Source: Rhynchopus euleeides
Taxonomy: Eukaryota; Euglenozoa; Diplonemea; Diplonemida; Diplonemidae
NCBI GenBank assembly: GCA_963210315.1
Contig: OY723303.1
Location: 1,426,001-1,490,000 of the forward strand
DNA length: 64,000 nucleotides
Direction: 5' to 3'
Position numbers and translations under genes: made by a program. The notes under the pieces were generated by a model, which ran no database searches, was not told the origin of the DNA, and worked only from the letters and a program-made list of their open reading frames with translations. Positions 44,820 through 54,623 of the stretch are shown here, piece by piece; position 1 is the first letter of the stretch, and each line of letters opens with the position of its first letter.

Positions 44820-45644
44820 TTGACCGTAGACGTCCTCGGCACCTACAAGGGCTTGTTCCGCTACCTCTTTGTCTCCCTTGCAGACCTCATGCATTTCCGG
44901 TATGCAGACATCCCCTGGCACTTCTGGGGATGCAAGGATGAGTCAGCCCGGATTCCCTTCTTGCGTGCTCGGATCTCAGGGCATATATTTCACTGGTTGA
45001 TGGAGCATGCCGAAAAGGGATCAACGCGCAATGCCTACGTACACAGTCTCCATCATTGGTGGGCTCCAGAAGATGCAGTGCCTCTGCAGAACAACGACGA
45101 ATTTGAAGAAGCAGAGAACGGACATCGCAAGAAAGATGCCGTTACAATCGCCAGCTCCGCAACTTACGAGAGAGATCTTGCGATGGCAGAAGAGAAGCGG
45201 CGCGCATCGGGCATGCCTTGGAAGGTTGCGCACCTGTCGCAGGACGGGATCCTCGGGTATAGAGAAGTCATCCTGTGTCCGTGTCTGCACACCCGACACG
45301 CTCATAGATTGGCTGTGTATGTTCTTTGCACACAGTTGACACAGCTGCAGAAGGGGTTTGTGCACTGCAACACACAGGACTTCGTTGAACCCATCAGCGC
45401 GCCCTACTTCCTGTCCCGGTTCCCCGAAGGACACCGCAAATTATCGCTCTGCTTGTGCAAAATGCCAATCCCGCTGGGGGCGACTTTCACACCATTCGTG
45501 TCATCCGAGGCGACTTTGAGCACGCTTGACCAACGCGCACAGCAGGAGGGGGATGACAGTTCTGACGAAGAAGATGAGGCCTGCAGGATGGCTTGTCTTG
45601 CCCAAGGTGTAACACAACTACGACAGGCGATGGCCGCACTTTGA
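44820..45644 (+). pseudogene. Transposase-like protein fragment, related to the gene at 57087-58664
   Basis: An open frame of 274 codons whose only upstream start is TTG, so it is a truncated 3' part. Its middle aligns by eye with the C-terminal third of the minus-strand protein at 57087-58664: HWLMEH with GSTRNAYVHSLHHW against YLLEWRIPGMTTRKGHAYLHSMGHW, then VPLQNNDEFEEAENGHRK against LPIQCTDELQEQGNSTRK, then a Cys-x-Cys and a terminal CLCKMPIPLG-type block. Low overall identity with conserved spacing suggests two families of the same transposon protein. A Glu-rich tail (GDDSSDEEDEA) ends the protein. The family is not recognised with certainty. Confidence 0.55.
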
Positions 45645-45834
45645 CACCTCAAATTCTAACCGCTCACCTCCGCAGGTGTAGCCGCTACCAGGAGGATAGG
45701 TAGGTAGTCCAGAGTCCGGGGAAACTGACAGAAGCAAAACAAGCCCCTCCCCATCCCTCTTCCACCATGATTTTACCCCCCACGCCAGTAGACTGTAACT
45801 ATATCATGGGAAAAATGGATGAAAATAGGTGAAA

Positions 45835-45957
45835 AGACTCCCGCTAGGGGGAGTCAGACTCCCCCTAGCGGGAGTATAGACTCCCGCTAGCGGGAGTCTT
45901 TGACACCCGCTCAGACTCCCGCTCCCAGACTCCCGCTAGGGCCGCTGGAGTCCACCG
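45835..45957. repeat. GACTCCCGCTAGCGGGAGTC palindromic repeats
   Basis: Several direct and inverted copies of AGACTCCCGCTAG within about 120 bp, ending in GGAGTCCACCGTGT. Related short text (ACTAGCGGGAGTCTGAG, GGAGTCCACCATA) lies at 16835-16940. Probably the remnant of a foldback element with a CACGGTG terminus. Confidence 0.65.
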
Positions 45958-46085
45958 TGTGGGTCCACAGACATATTTTTGAGGTGGGTACACCCATTTT
46001 AGGTGCCAATAACCCTTGTTTGGGGTCGGAAAAATTTTTATTACAATTTTTTCCCGTACATCCGGGGCCCTACCCCCCCCCCCCC

Positions 46086-47236
46086 CCTAGGGGGGGTCAA
46101 ATGCCACCCTTTTACGTGGACAAACACGATTTTTCAAAAAACCGGCGCAGAGGCCCCAAAGCCCCCGTAAACCCTCCAAACCCCCCCAGATCGGTCCGGA
46201 AACCCATCGAACCCCACTTTTCCACCATTCCGGGCACCTCAGGTGCCCGAATTGGGGTACCTAAATTTTGTGCCACCGTTTGGTACCGTACAGTGCCACT
46301 GTGTGGGAGGTTGGAAAAGAAAATGCCCCAACACACCACATCTGAGGGTTGCAATGCATGTTGCTTGCCAACCACGTCATCCGGTGGGTGTCAGGCGCTA
46401 TGTAGGTGGCATTAGCCAGGTCTTCGATGTGTTCTGGCTTGTATATATACCTCCCTGCCACCATGCACCGGGAGGCTGCCTGTAGGTACGGAACAGTCCA
46501 GATGGTCGTGTGATTCCTGTGCAGCAGTGCTCCACAACCGGAATGTGTTGACAACGACTGTTGCAACACGAGCTGTACATTCCGGGAACACATGAAGTGC
46601 GCTGTCGTGGTACCCATTGTGCCAGAATTGGTAGTTGCTGCGGTCTACTTTGCCTGGCCCAAGAGCACTGGTACTGAACGGTGCAATATGCGTGGCGAGG
46701 TGAATACAACGGAAGCGCGCAAAGTCAATACAGCTCTCGGATGGCGGGTGGTGGTGCCACTAGTGTGTGACGTTCACTCGAGGATACAACGCATCACAAT
46801 GAATCAGCAACCGTGGACCGAGTACAATACGCTCTCTGTGGCTGGTGTGGGGGACAAAGGCAGTGCCTGTGCCGCAGGCAGGGAGGTATATATACAAGCC
46901 AGAACACATCGAAGACCTGGCTAATGCCACCTACATAGCGCCTGACACCCACCGGATGACGTGGTTGGCAAGCAACATGCATTGCAACCCTCAGATGTGG
47001 TGTGTTGGGGCATTTTCTTTTCCAACCTCCCACACAGTGGCACTGTACGGTACCAAACGGTGGCACAAAATTTAGGTACCCCAATTTGGGCACCTGAGGT
47101 GCCCGGAATGGTGGAAAAGTGGGGTTCGATGGGTTTCCGGACCGATCTGGGGGGTTTTGGAGGGTTTACGGGGGCTTTGGGGCCTCTGCGCCGGTTTTTT
47201 GAAAAATCGTGTTTGTCACCCCCATTTGACCCCCCC
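46086..47236. repeat. Inverted-repeat element, arms about 360-375 bp, 418-bp spacer
   Basis: Left arm 46086-46459 and right arm 46878-47236 are inverted copies of each other with few differences. Both inner ends carry GTATATATAC close to the arm boundary (46441-46450, 46889-46898), and both outer ends run into C-rich tracts. A 110-codon ATG frame (46592-46924) spans the spacer and enters the right arm; I cannot recognise it. No target duplication could be read because of the C-rich flanks. Confidence 0.8.
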
Positions 47237-47389
47237 TACCCCCCCCCCCCCCCCCTTACCTCTCGTTCTGCCTACAGGGCAATTCCTAACTATCGACCCA
47301 TCGACCCACCAAAAACCGGTTCCCCCCCCCCCCCACTTCTTCCTTCGACCCACCGACCCACCGACTTTCGTCAGGGGGTTGATATGACA

Positions 47390-48345
47390 TGGATCATGTC
47401 AACCTGTGAACAGATGTTCACTACCGTGGCCTCCGGCGGCTGGGGGGCACCGCCCCCCAGACCCCTCTGTGGCGTGTCCTTGCGCGACATTTTATCGTCA
47501 CATCGGGTAGGGTCTGGCCACTCAGGATGCAGCCCAATTCACACCGAATCTGCGCCCGCCAGGAATACATGTTCGCTACCGTGGCCTCCGGCGGCTGGGG
47601 GGCAGAGCCCCCCAAACCCCCCCTGTGCCCTGTGCCTGTTCAGCAGGGACAGGCACCCCCCGTTTGAAAGGTAGCCTATTGGATCCTGCGTGTCATGCCA
47701 TCTTTTGAACATGACGCACATGTGCGTCATGTTCATGAATTCATCACGCAGCTGTTTCAGGAGGAGTCCTTAAAAGTGCAAGCCCTGTGGGTCGATGCTA
47801 CGTCATCGTCTGTCATGCTGCCCACCCCGTCAATCATGGGGAGGTCCTGCACCCCAAGGAAGTTGCAGATGCAATGGGCGCGAAGAAAACACGGGCCACC
47901 ATGGAGCTGCTAGCTGAGCGGGCACGTTTCGCGCGCGAAGCGCGCGAAAAAAAAGTTGCCCCTTTTTGCAGTCTTTGCCCAGCTCCCCCCCTTTTTCCCC
48001 CCCATCGACCCAGTTTTCCCCCGACCCCGGAAAGTTAGGAATACCCCTGTTCTGCCTGTGTGTGTTTGTTGCGATGTAATGGGATATTTCCTTCTTCTCA
48101 ACCTATTTTGTTATCTTCATACCTGATCATCCCGTCGTTTGTGCACTGCATCGTCATGATGTACATCCGATACCTGCCATCGCCTTTTTCCGTGGCGGCA
48201 GTCATCACCCACACTTGAGGTGGGAGGGTGTCTGACGGCTCGTGAGAACTCTTGACAATATTTGAACAAATTCTTCGCGACGAAGGTGGGTGTGCCCGTG
48301 GGTGTGTAAGGCACCAGAGGCAAATCATAAAGGTGCAGAGTAAGC
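47390..48345 (+). repeat. Segmental duplication, copy without the 4.26 kb insertion
   Basis: Colinear with 55950-56729 joined to 60988-61152. It contains two GC hairpin repeats (47412-47469, 47568-47627) and a GCGCGCG hairpin (47929-47949) that is reduced to GCACGCGCGAAAAAA in the other copy. At 48177-48180 the text CCATCGCC stands where the other copy has CCATA, then the insertion, then TAGCC. Confidence 0.85.
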
Positions 48346-49216
48346 ACGGAGGCACCCTTGCTTTTAGTCCGACATACTTGTACTTCTTAGTTCTACGTGG
48401 GTTGAGGCCGCCAGGTTTCTCCTTTACACCTTTTGTGGTACCCACTCACATGTGTGTCAGATTTTTCTGGCAGGCATGTGTGTGTGTGTATGCTAGTGGA
48501 GCCAGCATCAGAGTTCGTTTACTATGGGTCTCAAGGGGCGGTGGTTCCTGAGCTGCCCCCTTGCCAAGCGCTGCCGACACTTTCCAATTTCTGATTGTGG
48601 TGTGGGGTCTGTATGGGGCAATCTCGGTGGTCCCATCTCAAGGCCCTCTTGCCACTGTTCCAAAACGAACAGCCTGCCAGTCTTTACACCTGTGAGAATC
48701 AACATTTCCACGCTGTATTGCCCTGACAGTGTGCCATTGCGTACCGTCATCGGCTTGTTGCAGGGTCCGATCCATCACAGCAGCGTCACCGAGCCAACGT
48801 ATAAAACCAAAACAAACCACCTCATTTCTCATTGCCTGTGCGTCACGCCAGGGCGGTTCGTCCTGCCCTCTTCAAAACCAGCCCCCGATTTAGCCCTCGG
48901 GACGGTAGGGAGATTTATTCCGACAAGAGAATCCCGAGCAGCTGCCCCCTCCCTCCCTCCACCCACCCACCAGGCGAATGTCAGTTGCGAGGGCTCTTCA
49001 CGAGATGGGGATCCCCAGGGCCCTGCGCGTTTAGCAGCCCTCCCCACCTCCCACCACCCACCCCCCCCCTTTGCCAGCGGTGGCGGAGGGCAGCAGCACC
49101 CCTCCACCCACCGCACACCACCACCACCACCACTGCTCCTGCCACTGCCACCGCACGCCCGCCAGGTTCATTCTCGGCCTACCCCCCTTGTTCCGCACCC
49201 CCCTACCCCTCGCGAG
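48346..49216. other. 5' region of the intact WD40-stalk gene
   Basis: No separate gene. The open frame of the downstream gene extends upstream to 48524, but its N-terminal sequence is unlike a protein and the signal peptide starts at 49217. From 48971 the sequence is shared with 17435 onward, marking the left limit of the duplicated gene. A long (CCA)n/(CAC)n tract lies at 49100-49150. Confidence 0.6.
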
Positions 49217-52200
49217 ATGGCGGCGGCAGCGGCACTGGTTTCCCTGTGCCTCAGTGCGGTCTCGCCGTGCCCTGCTGGGGTAAGCGGGGAGTGCCTGGTG
49301 GAGCTGGCCAGCCTGGGCGAGGTGTGGTCGCTCGCGCTGTCGTCGGATGGGGCCATGGTGGCTGTCGCGAGACACTCTGCAGGCTGTGCGGTGCTTTCCG
49401 TCGCCACAGGGGACCCGGTGACCACGGTTCCCACATATGATGATGCAACCATATACAATGCTCGCTTCTCGGCAGACGATGCGTTTATTGCGATCGCAGC
49501 GGACAACGAGGGGGTCTCTGTGGTGAAGCGTTCCACCGGCGAGGAGCTGTGGAGGGACTCGGCAATCGGGGGGGCACGGAGCGTCGCCTTCTCCCCGGAT
49601 GGGTCGCGGGTTGTGTCGGGGCACAGCGACGGCAAGATTCGCATCAGAGATGCTGCGACTGGCAGTGTGCTTCGGACGGTGTCGGCCCACACGGGTGACG
49701 TGGACTCTGTGCGATACAGCATCGATGGGATCAAGATCGTCAGTGGTGGAACAGGCAAGGTGCTGTTTACCAAGGCCGAGACGGGGGCTGACCTTGGAAT
49801 GTCTGAAATCCACACAGGCACGGTTTACGGCGTGGATGTCTCGCCTGATGGGAAGTACTTTGCGTCGACTGGGTATGGGGACGGGATATCTGTCATCTAC
49901 GATGCGAATGACTACTCGGTGGTGCGCACGTTCCACATGGGTGTCTCTCTGTACCGGGTGGCATTCTCGCCGGACTCGTCGAGGATTGTGGTGGGGGCTG
50001 ATGGGAATAACCTGTTCTTCCATAATATCCTCACCGGCGCCACGGTTGCGACCTATACGAGCGACAGCATGAACTTCGGGGTGGGCTGGTCCCCTGTCAA
50101 CAATGTCATAGTTTCAGGTGGATTCCTATCGGGTACGGTGCTGGTGTGGGATGTGCCGGGTGTAACGCCTGCGTCTCCGACCCTCGCGCCGGCAACAGCT
50201 GCACCGCCCACACCGGCACCTGGGACGCCAGTTCCGGAAACACCAGCACCGGCAACACCTACGCCCGCGACGCTTTCGCCTCCCACATCTGCGCCGCCAA
50301 CGCCAGCACCGGTGACACCAGCACCTGCAACGCCATTTCCCGCAACACCGGCACCTGCCACATCTTCACCAGCAACGTTGGCACCCGCGACAGTGCCGCC
50401 TCCCACGCTGGCACCCCCAACGCCAGCACCGGTGACAGTTGCACCGCCCACACCAGCACCTGCAACGCCATTCCCCGCAACACCGGCACCTGCTACATCT
50501 TCACCACCGACGTTCTCGCCTTCAACAACCGCACCTGCAACACCGTTTCCCCAGACAGCCGTACCTTCGACACCCACTCCTGCGACTGCGGCGCCGTCGA
50601 CTCTCTCACCCACAACACTTTCACCTCCCACACCGGCACCGCCAACACCAGCACCTGCAACATCTTCACCAGCAACGGCATCCGCGACAGTGTCGCCTCC
50701 CACGCTGGCACCCTCAACGCCAGCACCTGCAACGCCATTCCCTGCAACACCGGCACCTGCAACGCCAGTTCCTGAGACAGGTGTACCTCCTTCTGTGTCT
50801 CAGACACCAGTGCCAGCGACACCCGCGCCCGCAGCACCAGTTCCCCAGACAGCCGCACCGACACGTGCGCCTGCAACTGTGCCACCGTCAGCACCTTCCC
50901 CTCTGACGCCCATACCGCCAACACCGGTGCCCGCAACACCAACACCCCCGGCTGTACCACTGCCAACTCTTGCAGCTGTGCTGCCCACGCCACCACCGGA
51001 CACACTGGCAGACGGGCTCCTGAGCGACCGCTTCGTAGGGGGCGGCGTTGCTGTTGCGGCAGTGGGTGCGGCTGCCACACACCGCCCGTCTGTGCTGCTG
51101 ACTGCCATGCGCCTGGCGCTGGTTGCATGGCCGTGCATCGACAACATGCCGACGGTGCTGCACCCTACGGGGCTTGTGGTGGACGGCAGCAGCGAGCTGG
51201 GCGTGGTGGTGGCCAACCTGGGGCTGGCTGGCGGCCTCCTGTGCCTGTCGGCCCTCGCCGTGTGTGTGGTGCAGACCGTGCAACGGAGGTACGGGGCCCT
51301 TGCCGGACGCGACGCACCCGGTCTGCTGTACGTGCCGTCGCTGCCGGTGCTTGCCTTCCAGGGCCTGCTGCAGGGCACCGCGCTGGGTGCATTCAGCCTG
51401 CTGCGCAGCAGCAGCCCCCTGCATGTGGCGGGGGGTGCGGCGGCGGTGCTGCTGTGCATCGGCGTGGCCGTGCTGCTGGGGCAGGCCGCACGCACCGGCG
51501 TGCCCCTCCTTGCCGTGCACGCACGCGACACGCCGGCAGCGGGACGCTGGGAGCGGCTCCTCGTCGGGGAGGGGGAGTGGGTCAACACTGGCGGGCGCGA
51601 GTGGGTCAACAGCTATGCCACTGTGGTGCGCACCTACAAGGAGCGCACCTGCTGGTACCTGGCCTTCGAGCTCCTCGCAAGCATCGCCCTGAGTGCCATC
51701 TTCAGCCTGCACCCCACAGACGCCTTCGGGTGTGCTGCAACGCGCGTGGCTGCCGCGGCGGTGTTCCTGGGGCTCTTTGTGGCCGAGTTGGTGACACAGC
51801 CCCACGCACGCCAGCGCGACAGCGTTGCGGGTGTGTTGGTGAATGGGCTTGATATGCTCGCCATGTCGCACAGCGCTGCGAGTTACTTCGGAGCAGGCCA
51901 GTGGGCATTCGACGTTGCCTCCGGTCTGCTCAAGGCGTCACTTGTGGTGCTGCTGGCGAAGCTGGTGTGCGACTGTGCAGCAGAGGTGCACGTCGTATGC
52001 ACGGGCAGGCGTGAGCGCATGCAGGCGGCAGTTGCGAGCAGCACCAACGGGCATGCAACCCCAGAGCTGCCGCTGCGCCTGCCGAGCGAACACCTCGATG
52101 ACACCTTCACAGGCAGCCTGGTGCCGTGCCCTGTGCCTTCGGGCACAAGCTTTGGCAGCACGCCCTCCTCTGCGCTGCCTGTGCTCTCGTGCACACTGCA

Positions 52201-52396
52201 TACACCGACAGCAGGCTCTCTCTGCGACTCTGTCAAACTGCCGTCCAGCAGGCGTGCGGCAGCGCCACCGCTGCCTGAGCCGCATCACGACCCCCTTGCA
52301 GAGAGCCGCAGAGGAAGCGCCCCTCAATCACCAAAGTCCTCAATGTCTACCAGGCGGACACAACTGACACATCAGCGGTATTCTCTGATCAAGTGA
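49217..52396 (+). CDS. Surface-type protein: signal peptide, WD40 propeller, Pro/Thr stalk, multipass membrane domain (copy B, intact)
   Basis: 1059 residues. The ATG at 49217 is chosen because it begins a clean signal peptide (residues 1-20, MAAAAALVSLCLSAVSPCPA). Residues about 28-310 form seven WD40-type blades (typical texts VAFSPDGSRVVSG, VDVSPDGKYFAS, VLVWDVP). About 315-597 is a Pro/Thr/Ala stalk of PATP-like repeats, probably extended and possibly O-glycosylated. About 605-930 has six to eight hydrophobic helices (for example LGVVVANLGLAGGLLCLSAL and AAAVLLCIGVAVLLG). The last 130 residues are Ser/Pro-rich and probably cytosolic. Together this suggests an external propeller presented on a stalk above a polytopic anchor, a receptor or adhesin-like layout; ligand and role are unknown. 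No introns are needed. Copy A at 17689 is nearly identical but frameshifted. Confidence 0.85.
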   Translation: MAAAAALVSLCLSAVSPCPAGVSGECLVELASLGEVWSLALSSDGAMVAVARHSAGCAVLSVATGDPVTTVPTYDDATIYNARFSADDAFIAIAADNEGVSVVKRSTGEELWRDSAIGGARSVAFSPDGSRVVSGHSDGKIRIRDAATGSVLRTVSAHTGDVDSVRYSIDGIKIVSGGTGKVLFTKAETGADLGMSEIHTGTVYGVDVSPDGKYFASTGYGDGISVIYDANDYSVVRTFHMGVSLYRVAFSPDSSRIVVGADGNNLFFHNILTGATVATYTSDSMNFGVGWSPVNNVIVSGGFLSGTVLVWDVPGVTPASPTLAPATAAPPTPAPGTPVPETPAPATPTPATLSPPTSAPPTPAPVTPAPATPFPATPAPATSSPATLAPATVPPPTLAPPTPAPVTVAPPTPAPATPFPATPAPATSSPPTFSPSTTAPATPFPQTAVPSTPTPATAAPSTLSPTTLSPPTPAPPTPAPATSSPATASATVSPPTLAPSTPAPATPFPATPAPATPVPETGVPPSVSQTPVPATPAPAAPVPQTAAPTRAPATVPPSAPSPLTPIPPTPVPATPTPPAVPLPTLAAVLPTPPPDTLADGLLSDRFVGGGVAVAAVGAAATHRPSVLLTAMRLALVAWPCIDNMPTVLHPTGLVVDGSSELGVVVANLGLAGGLLCLSALAVCVVQTVQRRYGALAGRDAPGLLYVPSLPVLAFQGLLQGTALGAFSLLRSSSPLHVAGGAAAVLLCIGVAVLLGQAARTGVPLLAVHARDTPAAGRWERLLVGEGEWVNTGGREWVNSYATVVRTYKERTCWYLAFELLASIALSAIFSLHPTDAFGCAATRVAAAAVFLGLFVAELVTQPHARQRDSVAGVLVNGLDMLAMSHSAASYFGAGQWAFDVASGLLKASLVVLLAKLVCDCAAEVHVVCTGRRERMQAAVASSTNGHATPELPLRLPSEHLDDTFTGSLVPCPVPSGTSFGSTPSSALPVLSCTLHTPTAGSLCDSVKLPSSRRAAAPPLPEPHHDPLAESRRGSAPQSPKSSMSTRRTQLTHQRYSLIK

Positions 52397-52943
52397 CACG
52401 ACGCGGTCTTCACCTCCCGCCGGGTACCCGTATTCCGGGACCCGTTTTGACGCGTTTTAGGGGTGTTGTATTTGGGGGCTTCGCTGGTCGTTATCCTTCG
52501 TCAATCTTCGTCAGTTTTCAGCCAAATTCAACAGGAAATGCACCAAAATGCACTGACAATCACCCCGTAGCGAAGACCCCCTTTGTGTATTCCCTGGTAG
52601 CAGAGGTAGGTTTGTTTCCCATGGCCCCGCCTTGCCCCAGTGGGCCCCTTCCTTCTGTACTTCAGGATGACCATCCACGAAGGTGACAGCAGGGAAGGGG
52701 TTTTTGGGAGGTCCGCAAAACATAGTGGATGTTGCATCATGCCATGCAGCAATGGTATCCTACGCGTGTGTGGCTTGCTGTATGTTTTCTTTTTAAGGGG
52801 TGTTCTCGCGATCGACGAATACCCTTCGGATCTTCTTTTTGTTTCTCTTTGTTGCAGCCATCCGGCTAAATAGTGCTCATTTTCGGGTTCCGGCCAATTC
52901 TAAATACCGTATACGGACCGTATACGTAAATATTATGGAACGG
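52397..52943. other. 3' flank of the intact WD40-stalk gene
   Basis: 52397-52461 and 52777-52903 match the 3' flank of copy A (21369-21433 and 21575-21705); the texts between them are unrelated in the two copies (315 bp here, 141 bp there), so at least one carries an insertion or replacement. Confidence 0.6.
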
Positions 52944-53122
52944 TGGGCTGATCCGGCCTTGGGGATTTTACAGAAAATCGCAAAAAAGCGGCACCAGGCC
53001 ACCAAAAATGCACAAAAAATCGCAAAAAATCGCAGCGATTTTTTGCGACTTTTTGCGATTTTTTGCGAATCGGATTGAGATCGCGAGATTTTTTGTGTTT
53101 TCCCCAAGGCCGGATCAGCCCA
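52944..53122. mobile_element. 179-bp MITE-like element
   Basis: A 22-bp perfect inverted repeat starting TGGGCTGATCCGGCCTTGGG encloses an interior dominated by AAAATCGCAAAAA and its complement, so the whole unit can fold. No clear target duplication. Confidence 0.75.
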
Positions 53123-53561
53123 AAGTGGGATGGACCCCCCTATAACCTGTCCCCTATTCTTTGTACGAGGTTTTGTGAGCGTTTCTGCACACCGCCAAGC
53201 TCTTGCGACCAAGCCAATTCCCACCATCCATTCGCACTCGGAAGGGAGGTTATTCATCTGCGCATTACCTTTCTTCTGCTTCATCCTTCCCTCTTCCCTC
53301 TTCCCACCCCCTATACCTGCTCCCTTTTCAACCCCTCGACCTCTTTTCGGGTTCTTTATTTCTTTATTTCCTTTTGGATGCGTCCACCAAAGAAAACGTG
53401 GCCACCCACTCGCAGAGGCTCCCGAAAGCTCCAGCATCAGCTAGCGGTTCATAGTGTAGATCGGTGTCTCCAGAAGGGGATGTCCGGTCGCAGCAGAAAA
53501 ACGACGAAGACAACCACACAGGCCGCAAAAAAAAACCCCCCCTCCCCCACGTGTGGATTTT
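53123..53561. other. Spacer, no gene seen
   Basis: Pyrimidine-rich sequence without recognisable frames. 53535-53560 (CCCACGTGTGGATTT) matches 15178-15195, the left flank of the related empty site. Confidence 0.5.
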
Positions 53562-53563
53562 TA

Positions 53564-54117
53564 CTGGGGGGGGGGCAAATACAAGAGTATATGCAAATAC
53601 AAGGGTATATGCTAATACAAGAGTACTCCAGAAATCGCGATTTTAAAAAGTTCACCGAGCAAATACAAGAGTATACTCTTGTATTTGCATACTAGACTTT
53701 TGGAGAACTTTTGTGGGGTTTTCATCGTATTTTGTACTTCCAATGACCTCCCCCAGGCCAGTGGGCCTCCTGTCTGGAGTCGTCACGGTCGGGTGGGAGT
53801 CGCCTCGGGGTGGGAAAGGCCAAGAGGACGCTCGTATTGTCTCTTCGGCGCCGCTGCCCCATGAGGGCCCACCCGGAGGCCACATTTCTAGTATGCAAAT
53901 ACAAGAGTATATACTCTTGTATTTGCATACTAGACAACTTTTCAGCTAAAAAACAATTTTTTGCTATAACCTGCTCAGGTCACGGTAAAAAAGACTGTTG
54001 GCAGCGCACGTATGTACACCCATACACGCACAGGTGCGCACAAACAAAACCCTGAATTACGTAAGCTGGCACGGTGAATAGAAGAGTATACCCTTGTATT
54101 TGCCCCCCCCCCCCCAG
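53564..54117. mobile_element. 554-bp TA-flanked element with internal perfect palindromes
   Basis: Both ends read CTGGGG, a G run, then GCAAATACAAG inward, flanked by TA at 53562-53563 and 54118-54119. The related locus at 15188-15207 shows an uninterrupted site that matches the joined flanks with three substitutions in 20 bases. Inside are two perfect palindromes built on GCAAATACAAGAGTAT: 30 bp at 53659-53688 and 46 bp at 53888-53933. The TA duplication fits mariner-like transposition; there is no transposase. Confidence 0.82.
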
Positions 54118-54122
54118 TAATA

Positions 54123-54535
54123 CCGCGGAACAATCAATTCTACATTCTACTCTTTACCCCCCCCCCCCGGATCTGCCCATAAGCGGGATGTTTGTAGCCT
54201 GGTTGTGTGCAAACCAACGTGCAGTGCTGGAGTTCACCCTGCAAGGGTCGAGGCATTGCGAGGGCTGCCCGATTGCCGTATTTTGCTTCCCTGTGGATGC
54301 AGATCGAAATAATGATTCCTGTAGGAGAGACGTATCGCCTTCAGGTGGGCCTCTTTAGCCCAGTGGGCTTGCATATCCAGTCTCACAGGTGATGCTTGTG
54401 AGGGTGGATCTGATGCAAGTCTCCTGGCAGGTAGAGTGCCCTCCGCAGGTTTCAGGCATATAGCCTATTCTTGGTGCGTCACAACACAACAGGATTGTGC
54501 GTGCTGCCCCCCCTCTCCTCCCCCCCCCCCCCCCC
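54123..54535 (+). repeat. Interspersed repeat, copy 2
   Basis: Matches 42649-43060 with short indels (an extra ATTGCGAGG-like insert near 54255; a 4-bp deletion near 54315). It continues into C-rich text and then CTTACCTCTCGTTCTGCC, which is also at 47257. Confidence 0.75.
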
Positions 54536-54623
54536 CCTTACCTCTCGTTCTGCCTACAGGGCAATTCCTAACTATCGACCCACCAAAAACCGGTCCCCCC
54601 CCCCCCCCCTAGGGACCGTCTTA

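Noticed and set aside
48524-49216. N-terminal extension of the intact WD40-stalk protein
   Set aside because: Open by chance; it contains low-complexity His/Pro text, is not conserved upstream of 17435 in copy A, and would bury the signal peptide.
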